From SZUA-217 sp034658975 (GTDB taxonomy: Bacteria; Actinomycetota; Acidimicrobiia; Spongiisociales; ZC4RG35): DNA of 12,872 bases. Location: NCBI GenBank assembly GCA_034658975.1, contig JAYEGJ010000047.1, positions 1-12,872 of the forward strand. The letters run 5' to 3'. The notes below the pieces were generated by a model. That model was not told the origin of the DNA. It made no database searches and was given only the letters and a program-made list of their open reading frames with translations. Of this stretch, positions 1-6,441 are shown in pieces. The stretch's first letter is position 1; each line of letters begins with the position of its first letter. Position numbers and translations under genes: made by a program.

Positions 1-2230
1 CTGTGGTGATCCGAACCATCTCCCCGGTCTCGAAACCGAGAGCGTCAGCGTCGGAGGGGTTGATCCACAGGGGATGGCCGTGACTGATCTCATAGAGATA
101 CTTGGCGTTCCCCGACCTCGTGTGGATAAGCGTTGGAAGTCTGAAGATGGGTAGGAGGATCCTCTCGTTTCCTCCGAGGTCCATATTCCGCCAGTGGACA
201 TGCGACTTCAGGTAGGTCGGGATGGCCTCGTCTCCCCAGCCCCAGTCGTCCATCGTCTCGGAGTACCACTCCAGCTTCTTGGACGGTGACTTGAACCCTG
301 TCTTGAGCTCTCCGTCGATGTTCACGGCGTTCTGAGGGTCTGGAGCCGGGCGTTCGTGAACTTCGTACACGTCCTTTGCCACCTCGAAGGCTCCGTACTT
401 CCGCATGAAGCCGAGCGGGCTCAGTCCTTCGTTCCTGGCGGCTTCGGGGAGACCGGGCACGCTGTTCTCGAACATCCAGCCGTAGTACTCATCCACCGAC
501 ACCGGGCGACCGGGGTCTTCGGGGGATTCGAACCATCGTCTGATGCCCAAGGACCCGTCGGGGTCGATGTGCCATGAGAGATCGATCCAGAACTCCGTCT
601 CCTCCCAGACCTCCCCGGGATTGGCCTCGTGGGTGCGGTTGAAGGTCTTTCCCTCACGTTCGCCTGCCACGCGGAGCACGGGCTGGCGGAATCCGAGCCA
701 CTGAGCGGCGTGGGTTTCGTAGGAGTGGGTGTCGTGGCGTTCTGCAGCCACGCCCATCGGAAGCACGTAATCGGCGTACCAGGCCGTTTCCGACCACGTC
801 GGAGTCAGGGCAACGTGAAGCCCGACCTTGGTCTCGTCGGTGAGAACCTCAAGCCACGAGAACCCGTCGGGATTGGTCCAGATCGGGTTGTAGACCCTGG
901 TGAAGTAGACGTCGAGTTTGCTCCTGCCCTGCTTGAGAAGATGGGGCAGGAGAATGCTCATCTCGTGATGGGCGAGCGGGTACTCGATGGGCCACAGCAG
1001 TTCGTTCCACCGGCTGTGCGGCGGTGGCATGTTCCAGTGCGCCGGCTTGAACTTGCCCCACCCGCTCGGGGAAAGGCCACCCTTGGTGCCCACCGACCCG
1101 GTCAGCACGTGGAGGAATTGGAGGGTCCTCGCTGCTTGCCACCCGCCCAGGTTGCCGGATCCGGTGGATCTCCAGGTGTGGGACGAGAATCGGTGGCCTG
1201 CCTTGGCGATCTCCTCGGCGACGGCCACGACCTGCTCTGCCGAGATCCCGCACTCCTCGGCCGCCCACTCTGGCGTGTATTCCGAGTAGGTCTCCTTCAT
1301 CGCCTCGATGAAAGACTCGTAATTGAGGGCTTTGTCCGGGAATCGCTTCTCCAGCGAGGCCTCCCAGTTGACCCACCGGCGCACGAACTCATGGTCGATC
1401 GCGTCCCACTCCAGCAGGAGGCGGGCCAGGGCGAGAAAGAGGCCGGCTTCGGTGCCGGGCCAGGTCGACAGCCAGTAGTCCGACATGGAGGCCGTGTTGG
1501 AGAGCCGGGGGTCTATGGCGCATAGCTTTGCGCCGGCTCGCTTCGCTTCCATGATCCGTTGGGCGTGGGGGTTGAAATAGTGACCGGTCTCGAGGTGTGC
1601 CGAGAGAAGAAGGATGAACTGGGCATTGGCGAAATCGGCCGATGGCCGGTCGTAGCCGGACCACATGGCGTAACCGACCCTCGCCCCTGAGGAGCAGATG
1701 TTGGTGTGGGAGTTGTGACCGTCGACACCCCACGCTTTGAGAGTCCGATCCATGAACCCGTCCTCGCCCGGCCGACCGACGTGGTACATGATCTCGTCAT
1801 GGCGATCTTCTCGGATCGCCCTGCCGATGCGACCGCCGATGTCCGCAAGAGCGTCTTCCCAACTGACGCGTTCCCACTCACCGGAGCCCCTCGGGCCTTT
1901 CCGCTTCAGCGGGTGGAGGATCCGCTCGGGGTCATAGACCTGATTGATCGTTGCCGGGCCCTTGGCACAGTTGCGGCCTCTGGAACCGGGGTGGGCGGGG
2001 TTTCCCTCGAAACGCCGGATTTCGCCGGTGTCCTTGTCGACATAGGCGAGAAGACCACAGGCCGACTCGCAGTTGAAACAGGTCGTCGGGACGAGGCGGA
2101 ATCGGTTCTCCTTGCGCTCGGGCCACGCTTTGGCGTCCCACTCGACCCAATCGTCCCAGAGTTCGGGAGGCGGGTAGTTGGTCAACTCGCCGTCTGGCGC
2201 CAGCCGGGGTATTTCACGTTCTGTAGTCAT
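1..2230 (-). CDS. soeA: Molybdopterin oxidoreductase, SoeA-like sulfite dehydrogenase catalytic subunit (partial, C-terminus missing)
   Basis: The frame is open from the ATG at 2230 to the left edge, giving 743 codons with no stop, so the C-terminus lies outside the window. Near the N-terminus the protein has the [4Fe-4S] motif of the DMSO-reductase superfamily: C51-x2-C54-x3-C58 and C88 in RGRNCAKGP. A cysteine at C179 (NICSSGAR) sits where the Mo ligand is expected. Segments such as HLETGHYFNPHAQRI and DPRLSNTASMSDYW are the kind seen in SoeA/PsrA-type subunits. There is no twin-arginine signal peptide, so the enzyme should stay in the cytoplasm, as known SoeA does. A GGGAG Shine-Dalgarno lies 7 nt before the ATG, and the gene starts 13 bp after the ferredoxin/NrfD gene. 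The family usually oxidises sulfite to sulfate, which fits the sulfite-producing sHdr operon next door. A polysulfide, thiosulfate or tetrathionate reductase-type role cannot be excluded from sequence alone. Confidence 0.8.
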   Translation of the reverse strand, partial: MTTEREIPRLAPDGELTNYPPPELWDDWVEWDAKAWPERKENRFRLVPTTCFNCESACGLLAYVDKDTGEIRRFEGNPAHPGSRGRNCAKGPATINQVYDPERILHPLKRKGPRGSGEWERVSWEDALADIGGRIGRAIREDRHDEIMYHVGRPGEDGFMDRTLKAWGVDGHNSHTNICSSGARVGYAMWSGYDRPSADFANAQFILLLSAHLETGHYFNPHAQRIMEAKRAGAKLCAIDPRLSNTASMSDYWLSTWPGTEAGLFLALARLLLEWDAIDHEFVRRWVNWEASLEKRFPDKALNYESFIEAMKETYSEYTPEWAAEECGISAEQVVAVAEEIAKAGHRFSSHTWRSTGSGNLGGWQAARTLQFLHVLTGSVGTKGGLSPSGWGKFKPAHWNMPPPHSRWNELLWPIEYPLAHHEMSILLPHLLKQGRSKLDVYFTRVYNPIWTNPDGFSWLEVLTDETKVGLHVALTPTWSETAWYADYVLPMGVAAERHDTHSYETHAAQWLGFRQPVLRVAGEREGKTFNRTHEANPGEVWEETEFWIDLSWHIDPDGSLGIRRWFESPEDPGRPVSVDEYYGWMFENSVPGLPEAARNEGLSPLGFMRKYGAFEVAKDVYEVHERPAPDPQNAVNIDGELKTGFKSPSKKLEWYSETMDDWGWGDEAIPTYLKSHVHWRNMDLGGNERILLPIFRLPTLIHTRSGNAKYLYEISHGHPLWINPSDADALGFETGEMVRITT

Positions 2231-2243
2231 TGCACCGCTCCCA

Positions 2244-3830
2244 TCAACTCAGCGGCACGCTCTGGCCGGCTTTCACGAATGCATCGTCTGCAAGGAAGAC
2301 TCCGACCATGGCGGAGAGCCCTCCAATGGCCCCGGTGAGGGCGGTCCCTCCTGACAGCACGAGTACTGCGGCGACGATGGGTGCGACGACCAGCAGGACT
2401 TGACCCCGCCACCAGCGCGTGGCGTGCTCTCCTTGGGTCATGTGGTAAAAGGCGGCTTCGGCATTGGCGGTCTGGTGCGAAGCGCGTAACTCGAGCAGCG
2501 TCACGATCGCGACGATCACGGCTCCCGCCAGCATCACCCACGCCCCGGCAAGTGTGACGTTGATTTCGCGGCCGACCACGAGTGATGCTCCGCCACCAAC
2601 GGCCATGGAGCCGCCAATCATGTGCCACAGCAACAGGGGCGATTGCCAGAGGTCGCGCCCTTCGGCCTGGCCGAAGAGGAATGCTGTGTATCCGGCGACG
2701 CCCAATCCCACCACTGCGGAAGCCCATATCAAAGGTGCGAGTGCGGTCGAGCCGGAAACCCCGAGAATGAACCATGCGCCGAGCAGGGCCGCGAAGAGCC
2801 CGAGGATCCAGGCGCCGCGGACCAGCCACGAGGAGGGGTTCCCCTTGGTCAGTAGATAGAGGAAACGGTCCGGGCGTTTGAGGTCCCAGACAAGGAACAC
2901 CCCGGTCAGGAGCAGGAAGAGCCCGGCGATCAGCGGAGCCACCCAGCGTATCCATTCTGAGTGGATGTCCGACGTACGGGCAACGTAGACGGCCGCGGTC
3001 ATGGCAATGCCGGCGGCGATCCCCTTGGTGAGGAAGTAGGAACTCACCTTCCAACCCCACGGCATTGGATGGTCGGTGTTGTAGACCACCCGGGGCGGGG
3101 TGTCGTCGTCGCGGCTGACGGTCACCGGTGGCGATGGTGCACTCAGTTCGGCTCCCCAGTTTCCGATAGGCGTGTCGACGGGCTTGGGGGTCAGGTCGAT
3201 CGAAAGCCACGACTCCTCGATCGACTTGGCATCACGCCACACGCCAGAATCGTCCAACGATCCCGACAGGGCAGGATCGAGATTGGCCGTCTCGACGCCC
3301 TTGTAAAAGACGTTGGGACCGGTGCCTTGTTCCGGTGCTCGTACCGCGAGCTTTTCCGTCGAGACCATTCTGGCGATCTTCGAGTTCGGATTGTCGATGT
3401 CCCCGGCGATGATCGCTTGCTCCGGACAAACCACGACACAAGCGGGCTGGAGGCCGACGTCCACGCGGTGAGCGCAGTAGTTGCACTTCTGAGCCGTGTT
3501 CTCATGGGGATCGATATAGAGGGCGTCATAGGGGCAGGCCTGCATGCACGACTTGCACCCGATGCACAGATCGGTGTTGAAGTCGACGATTCCGTCTGAG
3601 CGCTTGTAGAGAGCCTTTGTCGGGCAGATCGCCACGCACGGAGCCGTGGTGCAGTGGTTACAGCGGAGAACCGAGAAGAACCGCTTGGTGTCTGGCCAGG
3701 AACCGTTTTCGACGTATTTGACCCATGTCCGGTTGACCCCGAGAGGGACCTCGTGCTCGGTCTTGCATGCGACCGTGCAGGCATGACAACCGATGCAGAC
3801 GTCCTGATCGATCACGAACCCGTATTTCAC
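2244..3830 (-). CDS. soeBC: Fused four-cluster ferredoxin and NrfD-type membrane subunit (SoeB-SoeC fusion)
   Basis: This 528-residue protein starts at GTG 3830; an in-frame stop 30 nt upstream excludes a longer start. Residues 1-145 form a NrfC/SoeB-like electron-transfer domain with sixteen cysteines for four [4Fe-4S] clusters: C12/15/18/22, C57/60/65/69, C89/92/95/99 and C116/119/131/135. A polar linker of about 115 residues follows. From about residue 258 (PWGWKVSSYFLTKGIAAG) comes an NrfD-like membrane domain with roughly eight hydrophobic segments near 261-282, 297-317, 338-358, 366-386, 400-420, 426-448, 478-497 and 500-516, including WDLKRPDRFLYLLTKGNPSSW. No signal peptide precedes the iron-sulfur part, so the clusters should face the cytoplasm. 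The protein would pass electrons from the molybdenum subunit encoded 13 bp downstream to the quinone pool. SoeB and SoeC are usually separate proteins; here they are one. The electron-transfer role is confident; sulfite as substrate is inferred from context. Confidence 0.85.
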   Translation of the reverse strand: MKYGFVIDQDVCIGCHACTVACKTEHEVPLGVNRTWVKYVENGSWPDTKRFFSVLRCNHCTTAPCVAICPTKALYKRSDGIVDFNTDLCIGCKSCMQACPYDALYIDPHENTAQKCNYCAHRVDVGLQPACVVVCPEQAIIAGDIDNPNSKIARMVSTEKLAVRAPEQGTGPNVFYKGVETANLDPALSGSLDDSGVWRDAKSIEESWLSIDLTPKPVDTPIGNWGAELSAPSPPVTVSRDDDTPPRVVYNTDHPMPWGWKVSSYFLTKGIAAGIAMTAAVYVARTSDIHSEWIRWVAPLIAGLFLLLTGVFLVWDLKRPDRFLYLLTKGNPSSWLVRGAWILGLFAALLGAWFILGVSGSTALAPLIWASAVVGLGVAGYTAFLFGQAEGRDLWQSPLLLWHMIGGSMAVGGGASLVVGREINVTLAGAWVMLAGAVIVAIVTLLELRASHQTANAEAAFYHMTQGEHATRWWRGQVLLVVAPIVAAVLVLSGGTALTGAIGGLSAMVGVFLADDAFVKAGQSVPLS

Positions 3831-3879
3831 CGCGTCAGGCCCCGGTTTTCGGTGAACTCAATCCGTCGGTCGACGTTGG

Positions 3880-3895
3880 ATGCGCGTATTCGCAT
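3880..3895. promoter_or_regulatory. Candidate ArsR-type operator upstream of soeBC
   Basis: ATGCG-CGTATT-CGCAT is a perfect 5-bp inverted repeat with a 6-bp spacer, 49 bp before the GTG of the ferredoxin/NrfD gene. Read on the minus strand it contains ATATGCG followed by GCGCAT five bases on; the stronger palindrome upstream of tusA has ATATGCG followed by GCGCAT seven bases on. The shared half-sites suggest the same ArsR-family repressor binds both, but the different spacing is a caution. I saw no clear -35/-10 pair around it. Confidence 0.45.
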
Positions 3896-3945
3896 ATCTG
3901 CAGACATTACGTCGACTAGTTTCCCGGTGTCGGCACTTCAGGGCA

Positions 3946-4635
3946 CTACGAAGACGCAATCTGAAGATACGCCTGACCATCCTCGATCACTACCGGGAAG
4001 GTCCGAAGACCGATGTCCGCCGGTCCACGAAGTCTCTCTCCGCTTCGAGTGTCGAAACGACTGCCGTGTTCGGGGCAGGTCACGATTCCATCATCGGCAT
4101 CGACTTCCCCGTTGGACAACATGGCACCTGCATGGGGGCAAAGATCTTGGACAGCAACCACGTCTTTCCCGATGTGGTAGACCGCCACGGGACCTGTCGT
4201 CTCGTCGTCGAGTCTCAACACCAACCCCAATCGTCCCGCGATATCGGCCAGCGCGAACAGCCGTAGCTTCCGTCCGCCGGGACCCTTCTGCCATGCGGCG
4301 AGTCGGGCCGGGAGGACTTTCCGGAGCGCTCCTCGAGTCGTCACCAGATGACATCCGGCGTCTTCTGCGTCGGCCCACGCCTGCTGATCAGGCAGGGTGA
4401 GGACCCCGACGAGCATGGCGAGAGGCCAATGGGCTTTGGATCCGGCGATCAGATCGACCCAGCCGGGAGCGCCGATGCCGACGATCACCGCCGTCGGGTC
4501 GGTGTCGATTTCCTCCCACGGAGAAGGGCTCTCGATCTCAACCAACTCGAGCCCGGTCTCATCGATGACACCCTGAAGTTTGCGCATCGTGAGATCGTCC
4601 GAGATGTGGGCCAGGATCACCTGAGGGTCTGTCAA
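3946..4635 (-). CDS. Two-domain protein: receiver-like N-terminus and Rieske [2Fe-2S] C-terminus
   Basis: With a TTG start at 4635, which overlaps the arsR stop (TTGA), the product has 229 residues beginning MTDPQVILAHISDD. A GTG at 4620 is the alternative start; neither has a good Shine-Dalgarno, so coupling to arsR translation is likely. Roughly residues 5-115 alternate hydrophobic strands and helices (VILAHISDD, TAVIVGIGAPGWVDLI, WPLAMLVGVLTL, CHLVTTRGALRKVL), like a degenerate response-regulator receiver, although I see no convincing phospho-acceptor arrangement. Residues about 122-229 are a Rieske ferredoxin of the NirD/dioxygenase-ferredoxin type, with C166-P-H168 and C187-x2-H190 (CPHAGAML ... 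TCPEHGSRFD). A soluble cytoplasmic electron carrier or redox sensor is the likeliest role. The partner is unknown; its place between the repressor and the soe-like genes points to sulfur metabolism. Confidence 0.75.
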   Translation of the reverse strand: MTDPQVILAHISDDLTMRKLQGVIDETGLELVEIESPSPWEEIDTDPTAVIVGIGAPGWVDLIAGSKAHWPLAMLVGVLTLPDQQAWADAEDAGCHLVTTRGALRKVLPARLAAWQKGPGGRKLRLFALADIAGRLGLVLRLDDETTGPVAVYHIGKDVVAVQDLCPHAGAMLSNGEVDADDGIVTCPEHGSRFDTRSGERLRGPADIGLRTFPVVIEDGQAYLQIASS

Positions 4636-4955
4636 CCGGTTGTGGTGGCCACGGTGGAGTTGATTTGATCGGCCATGACCTCGCGAAGGAGGTCCATCGC
4701 CTCGACGAGCTTTAGCGAGGTGAGGGAGTAATAGACGTATTGGCCATCGCGTCTGCTGGCGACGAGTCCCTTGTCCCGAAGGATCCCGAGGTGTTGGGAG
4801 ACATTCGATTGGGGTAGCTCGAGCCTCTTGCAGATGTCCGAGACCGACATCGGGCCGTCCCGGAGGATGTTGATTATCAGGAGCCGCTTGGGGTCTGCCA
4901 ACCCCTTGCACACACTGGCGTGGAGTCTGTCCAGCTCCTGTTTGAGAGATTCCAT
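4632..4955 (-). CDS. ArsR-family winged-helix repressor, probably regulator of the sulfur-oxidation locus
   Basis: The ATG at 4955 gives a 107-residue protein, the usual ArsR/SmtB length; a longer frame upstream has no family-like sequence. The winged-helix DNA-binding domain is clear: LADPKRLLIINILRDG (19-34), the recognition helix region LPQSNVSQHLGILRDKGLV (47-65) and the wing RRDGQYVYYSL (68-78). Two cysteines, C16 and C42, are the only ones. The ELCVCDL metal-binding motif of classic ArsR is absent, and the cysteines do not sit where I recall them in SqrR/BigR-type persulfide sensors. If it senses reactive sulfur, C16 and C42 are the only candidate thiols. ArsR-type repressors (sHdrR, SoxR) control known sHdr clusters, and this gene diverges from the tusA-shdr operon with a palindrome in between. 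Only a weak TGAGG precedes the start. Confidence 0.9.
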   Translation of the reverse strand: MESLKQELDRLHASVCKGLADPKRLLIINILRDGPMSVSDICKRLELPQSNVSQHLGILRDKGLVASRRDGQYVYYSLTSLKLVEAMDLLREVMADQINSTVATTTG

Positions 4956-5081
4956 GGGCCTCAATATGCCAGATCTCGCGCTCGGAGGAAAGGGGAAGAA
5001 TCCTCGGATCTGGAACCGATCGGGCATGGCGATCGATGCTTCAGACGACGAATCTCCAGGTTCTACCAGGGAAACTAGGGG

Positions 5082-5110
5082 TTGACGCCACCGGTTGGCG
5101 TCCCCATACT
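5082..5110 (+). promoter_or_regulatory. Sigma-70-type promoter of the tusA-dsrE-shdr-etf operon
   Basis: TTGACG at 5082-5087 and CATACT at 5105-5110 are separated by exactly 17 bp, close to the TTGACA/TATAAT consensus and on the correct strand. The predicted transcription start near 5117 would leave an untranslated leader of about 100 nt before tusA and put the palindrome at 5123-5142 immediately downstream of the start, a good position for repression. Confidence 0.6.
5084..5102. repeat. Perfect dyad GACGCCA-5-TGGCGTC inside the promoter
   Basis: A perfect 7-bp inverted repeat with a 5-bp spacer begins inside the -35 element and fills most of the -35/-10 spacer. It differs in sequence from the ArsR-type palindrome downstream, so it may be the binding site of a second regulator. 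No T-run follows, which argues against a terminator. Confidence 0.5.
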
Positions 5111-5122
5111 CACACCAAGACA

Positions 5123-5142
5123 TATGCGCGTATCTGCGCATA
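5123..5142. promoter_or_regulatory. ArsR-type operator palindrome upstream of tusA
   Basis: TATGCGC-GTATCT-GCGCATA is a perfect 7-bp inverted repeat with a 6-bp spacer in the region between the divergent arsR and tusA genes. Size and AT/GC pattern resemble ArsR/SmtB operators. It lies at about +6 to +25 relative to the predicted start of the tusA transcript, so bound repressor would block initiation or early elongation. A related site lies at 3880-3895. Confidence 0.6.
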
Positions 5143-5207
5143 CGAATATTTATTTCTGGATTTTGGGTCCGCGCGGCCATGCTGGTCTGTAGCGTGGCCT
5201 CCTCCCC

Positions 5208-5216
5208 GGAAAGGAG
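5208..5216 (+). promoter_or_regulatory. Shine-Dalgarno deciding the tusA start
   Basis: GGAAAGGAG ends 4 nt before the ATG at 5221. It selects this start over an in-frame ATG-less extension reaching back to 5095, whose translation crosses the promoter/operator region and shows no TusA-like residues. Confidence 0.7.
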
Positions 5217-5220
5217 TGGC

Positions 5221-5463
5221 ATGACTGTCGAGATAGAGGCCAACAAGGTGCTCGACTGCACCGGTCTTCTTTGCCCCATACCCGTCGTCAAGGCATCGCA
5301 GGCGATCAAGGAGATCGAGGTCGGCCAGATCCTCCACATGATCGCCACGGATCCAGGCGCACCCCCCGATATGGATGCCTGGGTACGTCAGACGGGTCAC
5401 GAGATGGTTGACAAAACGGAGGAGGACGGCAAGTACCTCTTCTGGTTCAAGCGAACCCGATAG
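5221..5463 (+). CDS. tusA: TusA-family sulfur carrier protein
   Basis: This 80-residue protein has the family's typical length. The catalytic motif is DCTGLLCPIP, with C18 of the CPxP as the persulfide-carrying cysteine and a second cysteine at C13. ATDPGAPPDMDAW (43-54) and TGHEM (58-62) are the other conserved TusA blocks. TusA acts in the cytoplasm, taking sulfane sulfur from rhodanese or DsrE-type transferases and passing it on. In sulfur oxidisers with sHdr it lies next to dsrE genes and hands sulfur towards the sHdr complex. It is the first gene of the operon, and the dsrE2-like gene starts 6 bp after its stop, so the two should be translated together. Confidence 0.95.
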   Translation: MTVEIEANKVLDCTGLLCPIPVVKASQAIKEIEVGQILHMIATDPGAPPDMDAWVRQTGHEMVDKTEEDGKYLFWFKRTR

Positions 5464-5469
5464 GAGCCC

Positions 5470-6030
5470 ATGATGACCTCAGCAGCACAGGATGCAGGCA
5501 CCAACGTATCTCCGTTGGGTACACCCGGCGCCGAAGCGATCCCCGAACAGAAGAAATTCGCCCTCGTTGCCTCCAAAGGAGGTCTTGACGAGCTCTATCC
5601 GATCCTGATCATGGGTTCTACGGCCGGAGCCCTCGGATGGGACGTCCGGGTCTTCTGCACTTTCTACGGCCTTGATCTGGTCAACGAAAAGCGAAGAAAG
5701 AAGATGAAGGTCTCCGCCGTTGGCAACGCCGCTTCGCCGCCTCCAATTGATGGTGTGGAGTTTCGTGTGCCGACCATCCTGGGGATCCTCCCCGGAATGA
5801 ACTGGGTCGCGACCTGGATGATGAAGAACTGGATGAAGAAGTCGAACATCCCCGACTTCGAGACCCTCTATCAGATCTGTGTCGATTCCGGCGTCAAGTT
5901 CTACGCCTGCGCCACGACTCTGGGCGTCATGAACGTGAAAATGGACGACATTGTCGAAGGAGCCGAGTGCTTGGGGGCCACGGCCTTCCTCGATTTCGCA
6001 TCCGAAGCCGACGTATCACTTTTCGTCTGA
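5470..6030 (+). CDS. dsrE2: DsrE2-like sulfurtransferase (DsrE/DsrF/DsrH-like family)
   Basis: The 186-residue protein has a variable N-terminus of about 25 residues followed by a DsrE-type fold starting at KKFALVASKGGLDELYP. The conserved cysteine is C147 in FYACATTLGVM; other cysteines are C63, C137 and C167. The end, GATAFLDFASEADVSLFV, is typical of DsrE2. Two hydrophobic stretches (about 42-66 and 100-118, rich in M and W) may touch the membrane, and I recall DsrE2 proteins being described as membrane-associated. AGGAG at 5462-5466 sits 3 nt before the ATG at 5470 and 6 nt before a second ATG at 5473; the second is equally plausible. The tusA-dsrE2 pairing is common in sulfur oxidisers, where the proteins are thought to relay sulfane sulfur. 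Confidence 0.88.
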   Translation: MMTSAAQDAGTNVSPLGTPGAEAIPEQKKFALVASKGGLDELYPILIMGSTAGALGWDVRVFCTFYGLDLVNEKRRKKMKVSAVGNAASPPPIDGVEFRVPTILGILPGMNWVATWMMKNWMKKSNIPDFETLYQICVDSGVKFYACATTLGVMNVKMDDIVEGAECLGATAFLDFASEADVSLFV

Positions 6031-6057
6031 GAGTCAATAACCACAACTGATCCTGGG

Positions 6058-6064
6058 AAGGAGG
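6058..6064 (+). promoter_or_regulatory. Strong Shine-Dalgarno that points to a TTG start for the dsrE3-like gene
   Basis: AAGGAGG at 6058-6064 overlaps the first base of an in-frame GTG at 6064, which therefore cannot use it. The in-frame TTG at 6070 is 5 nt downstream, the ideal distance. Confidence 0.65.
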
Positions 6065-6069
6065 TGGCC

Positions 6070-6441
6070 TTGGAGGACGAAGCCAAGATTGTCTACGTGC
6101 AGACGCACGGGACCGACGAGCCGTCGAAGGCCGCGACCCCGTTCTACCTGGCCACTGCGGCCGCGGCCATGGATATGGAAGTGAGCATCTACTTCACCAT
6201 GCATGGCCCGGAACTCCTCAAGAAGGGAACGGGAGACACCCTGACGGTCAAGGATGGCGGGGCTCCTCTTCACACCTTCATCAGTCAGGCCCAGGACATC
6301 GGTGTCCGTTTCCTGGTCTGCCAGCCGTCACTCAATCTCGTCGACCTCGAGATGGAGGATCTGATCGACGGTGTCGAGATGATCGGCGGGGCCGCCTTCA
6401 ATTTCATGGCCGTCGAAGCGGATGCAGTGATCAGTTTCTGA
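6070..6441 (+). CDS. dsrE3: DsrE3-like sulfurtransferase
   Basis: Starting at TTG 6070 the protein has 123 residues and belongs to the DsrE family of small sulfurtransferases. It begins with the first strand KIVYVQTHGTDEPSKAATP, has a helix rich in alanine (FYLATAAAAM), and carries one cysteine only, C84 in VRFLVCQPSLNLVDLEM, the expected persulfide site. The C-terminal part (LIDGVEMIGGAAFNFMAVEAD) matches the family pattern. DsrE3-type proteins in sHdr clusters exchange sulfur with TusA and lie beside the shdr genes. I cannot assign the A, B or C subtype with certainty; linkage to sHdr suggests the DsrE3C kind. The stop overlaps the shdrC1 start by one base (TGATG), so the two are translationally coupled. 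Confidence 0.88.
   Translation: MEDEAKIVYVQTHGTDEPSKAATPFYLATAAAAMDMEVSIYFTMHGPELLKKGTGDTLTVKDGGAPLHTFISQAQDIGVRFLVCQPSLNLVDLEMEDLIDGVEMIGGAAFNFMAVEADAVISF

Noticed and set aside
629..1525. 298-codon plus-strand open frame
   Set aside because: It lies wholly inside and antisense to the SoeA-like gene, which has clear motifs, and its translation resembles no family; a frame shadow of GC-rich coding sequence.
2227..3210. 327-codon minus-strand open frame with an arginine-rich product
   Set aside because: It is the same strand but another frame of the fused ferredoxin/NrfD gene, whose cysteine motifs and membrane segments are convincing.
3864..3875. CGTCG-2-CGACG dyad upstream of soeBC
   Set aside because: Short, GC-rich and contains a common tetramer; expected by chance and no counterpart near tusA.
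5084..5102. Dyad read as a transcription terminator
   Set aside because: The stem is only 7 bp with no T-run on either strand, and it sits between -35 and -10 of a good promoter.
5095..5220. N-terminal extension of TusA
   Set aside because: It would place coding sequence over the promoter and operator; a strong ribosome site precedes the ATG at 5221, and TusA proteins are about 80 residues.
4956..5348. N-terminal extension of the arsR frame back to 5348
   Set aside because: The extension runs through the divergent promoter, operator and tusA start, and its residues do not fit the family; the ATG at 4955 gives the standard length.
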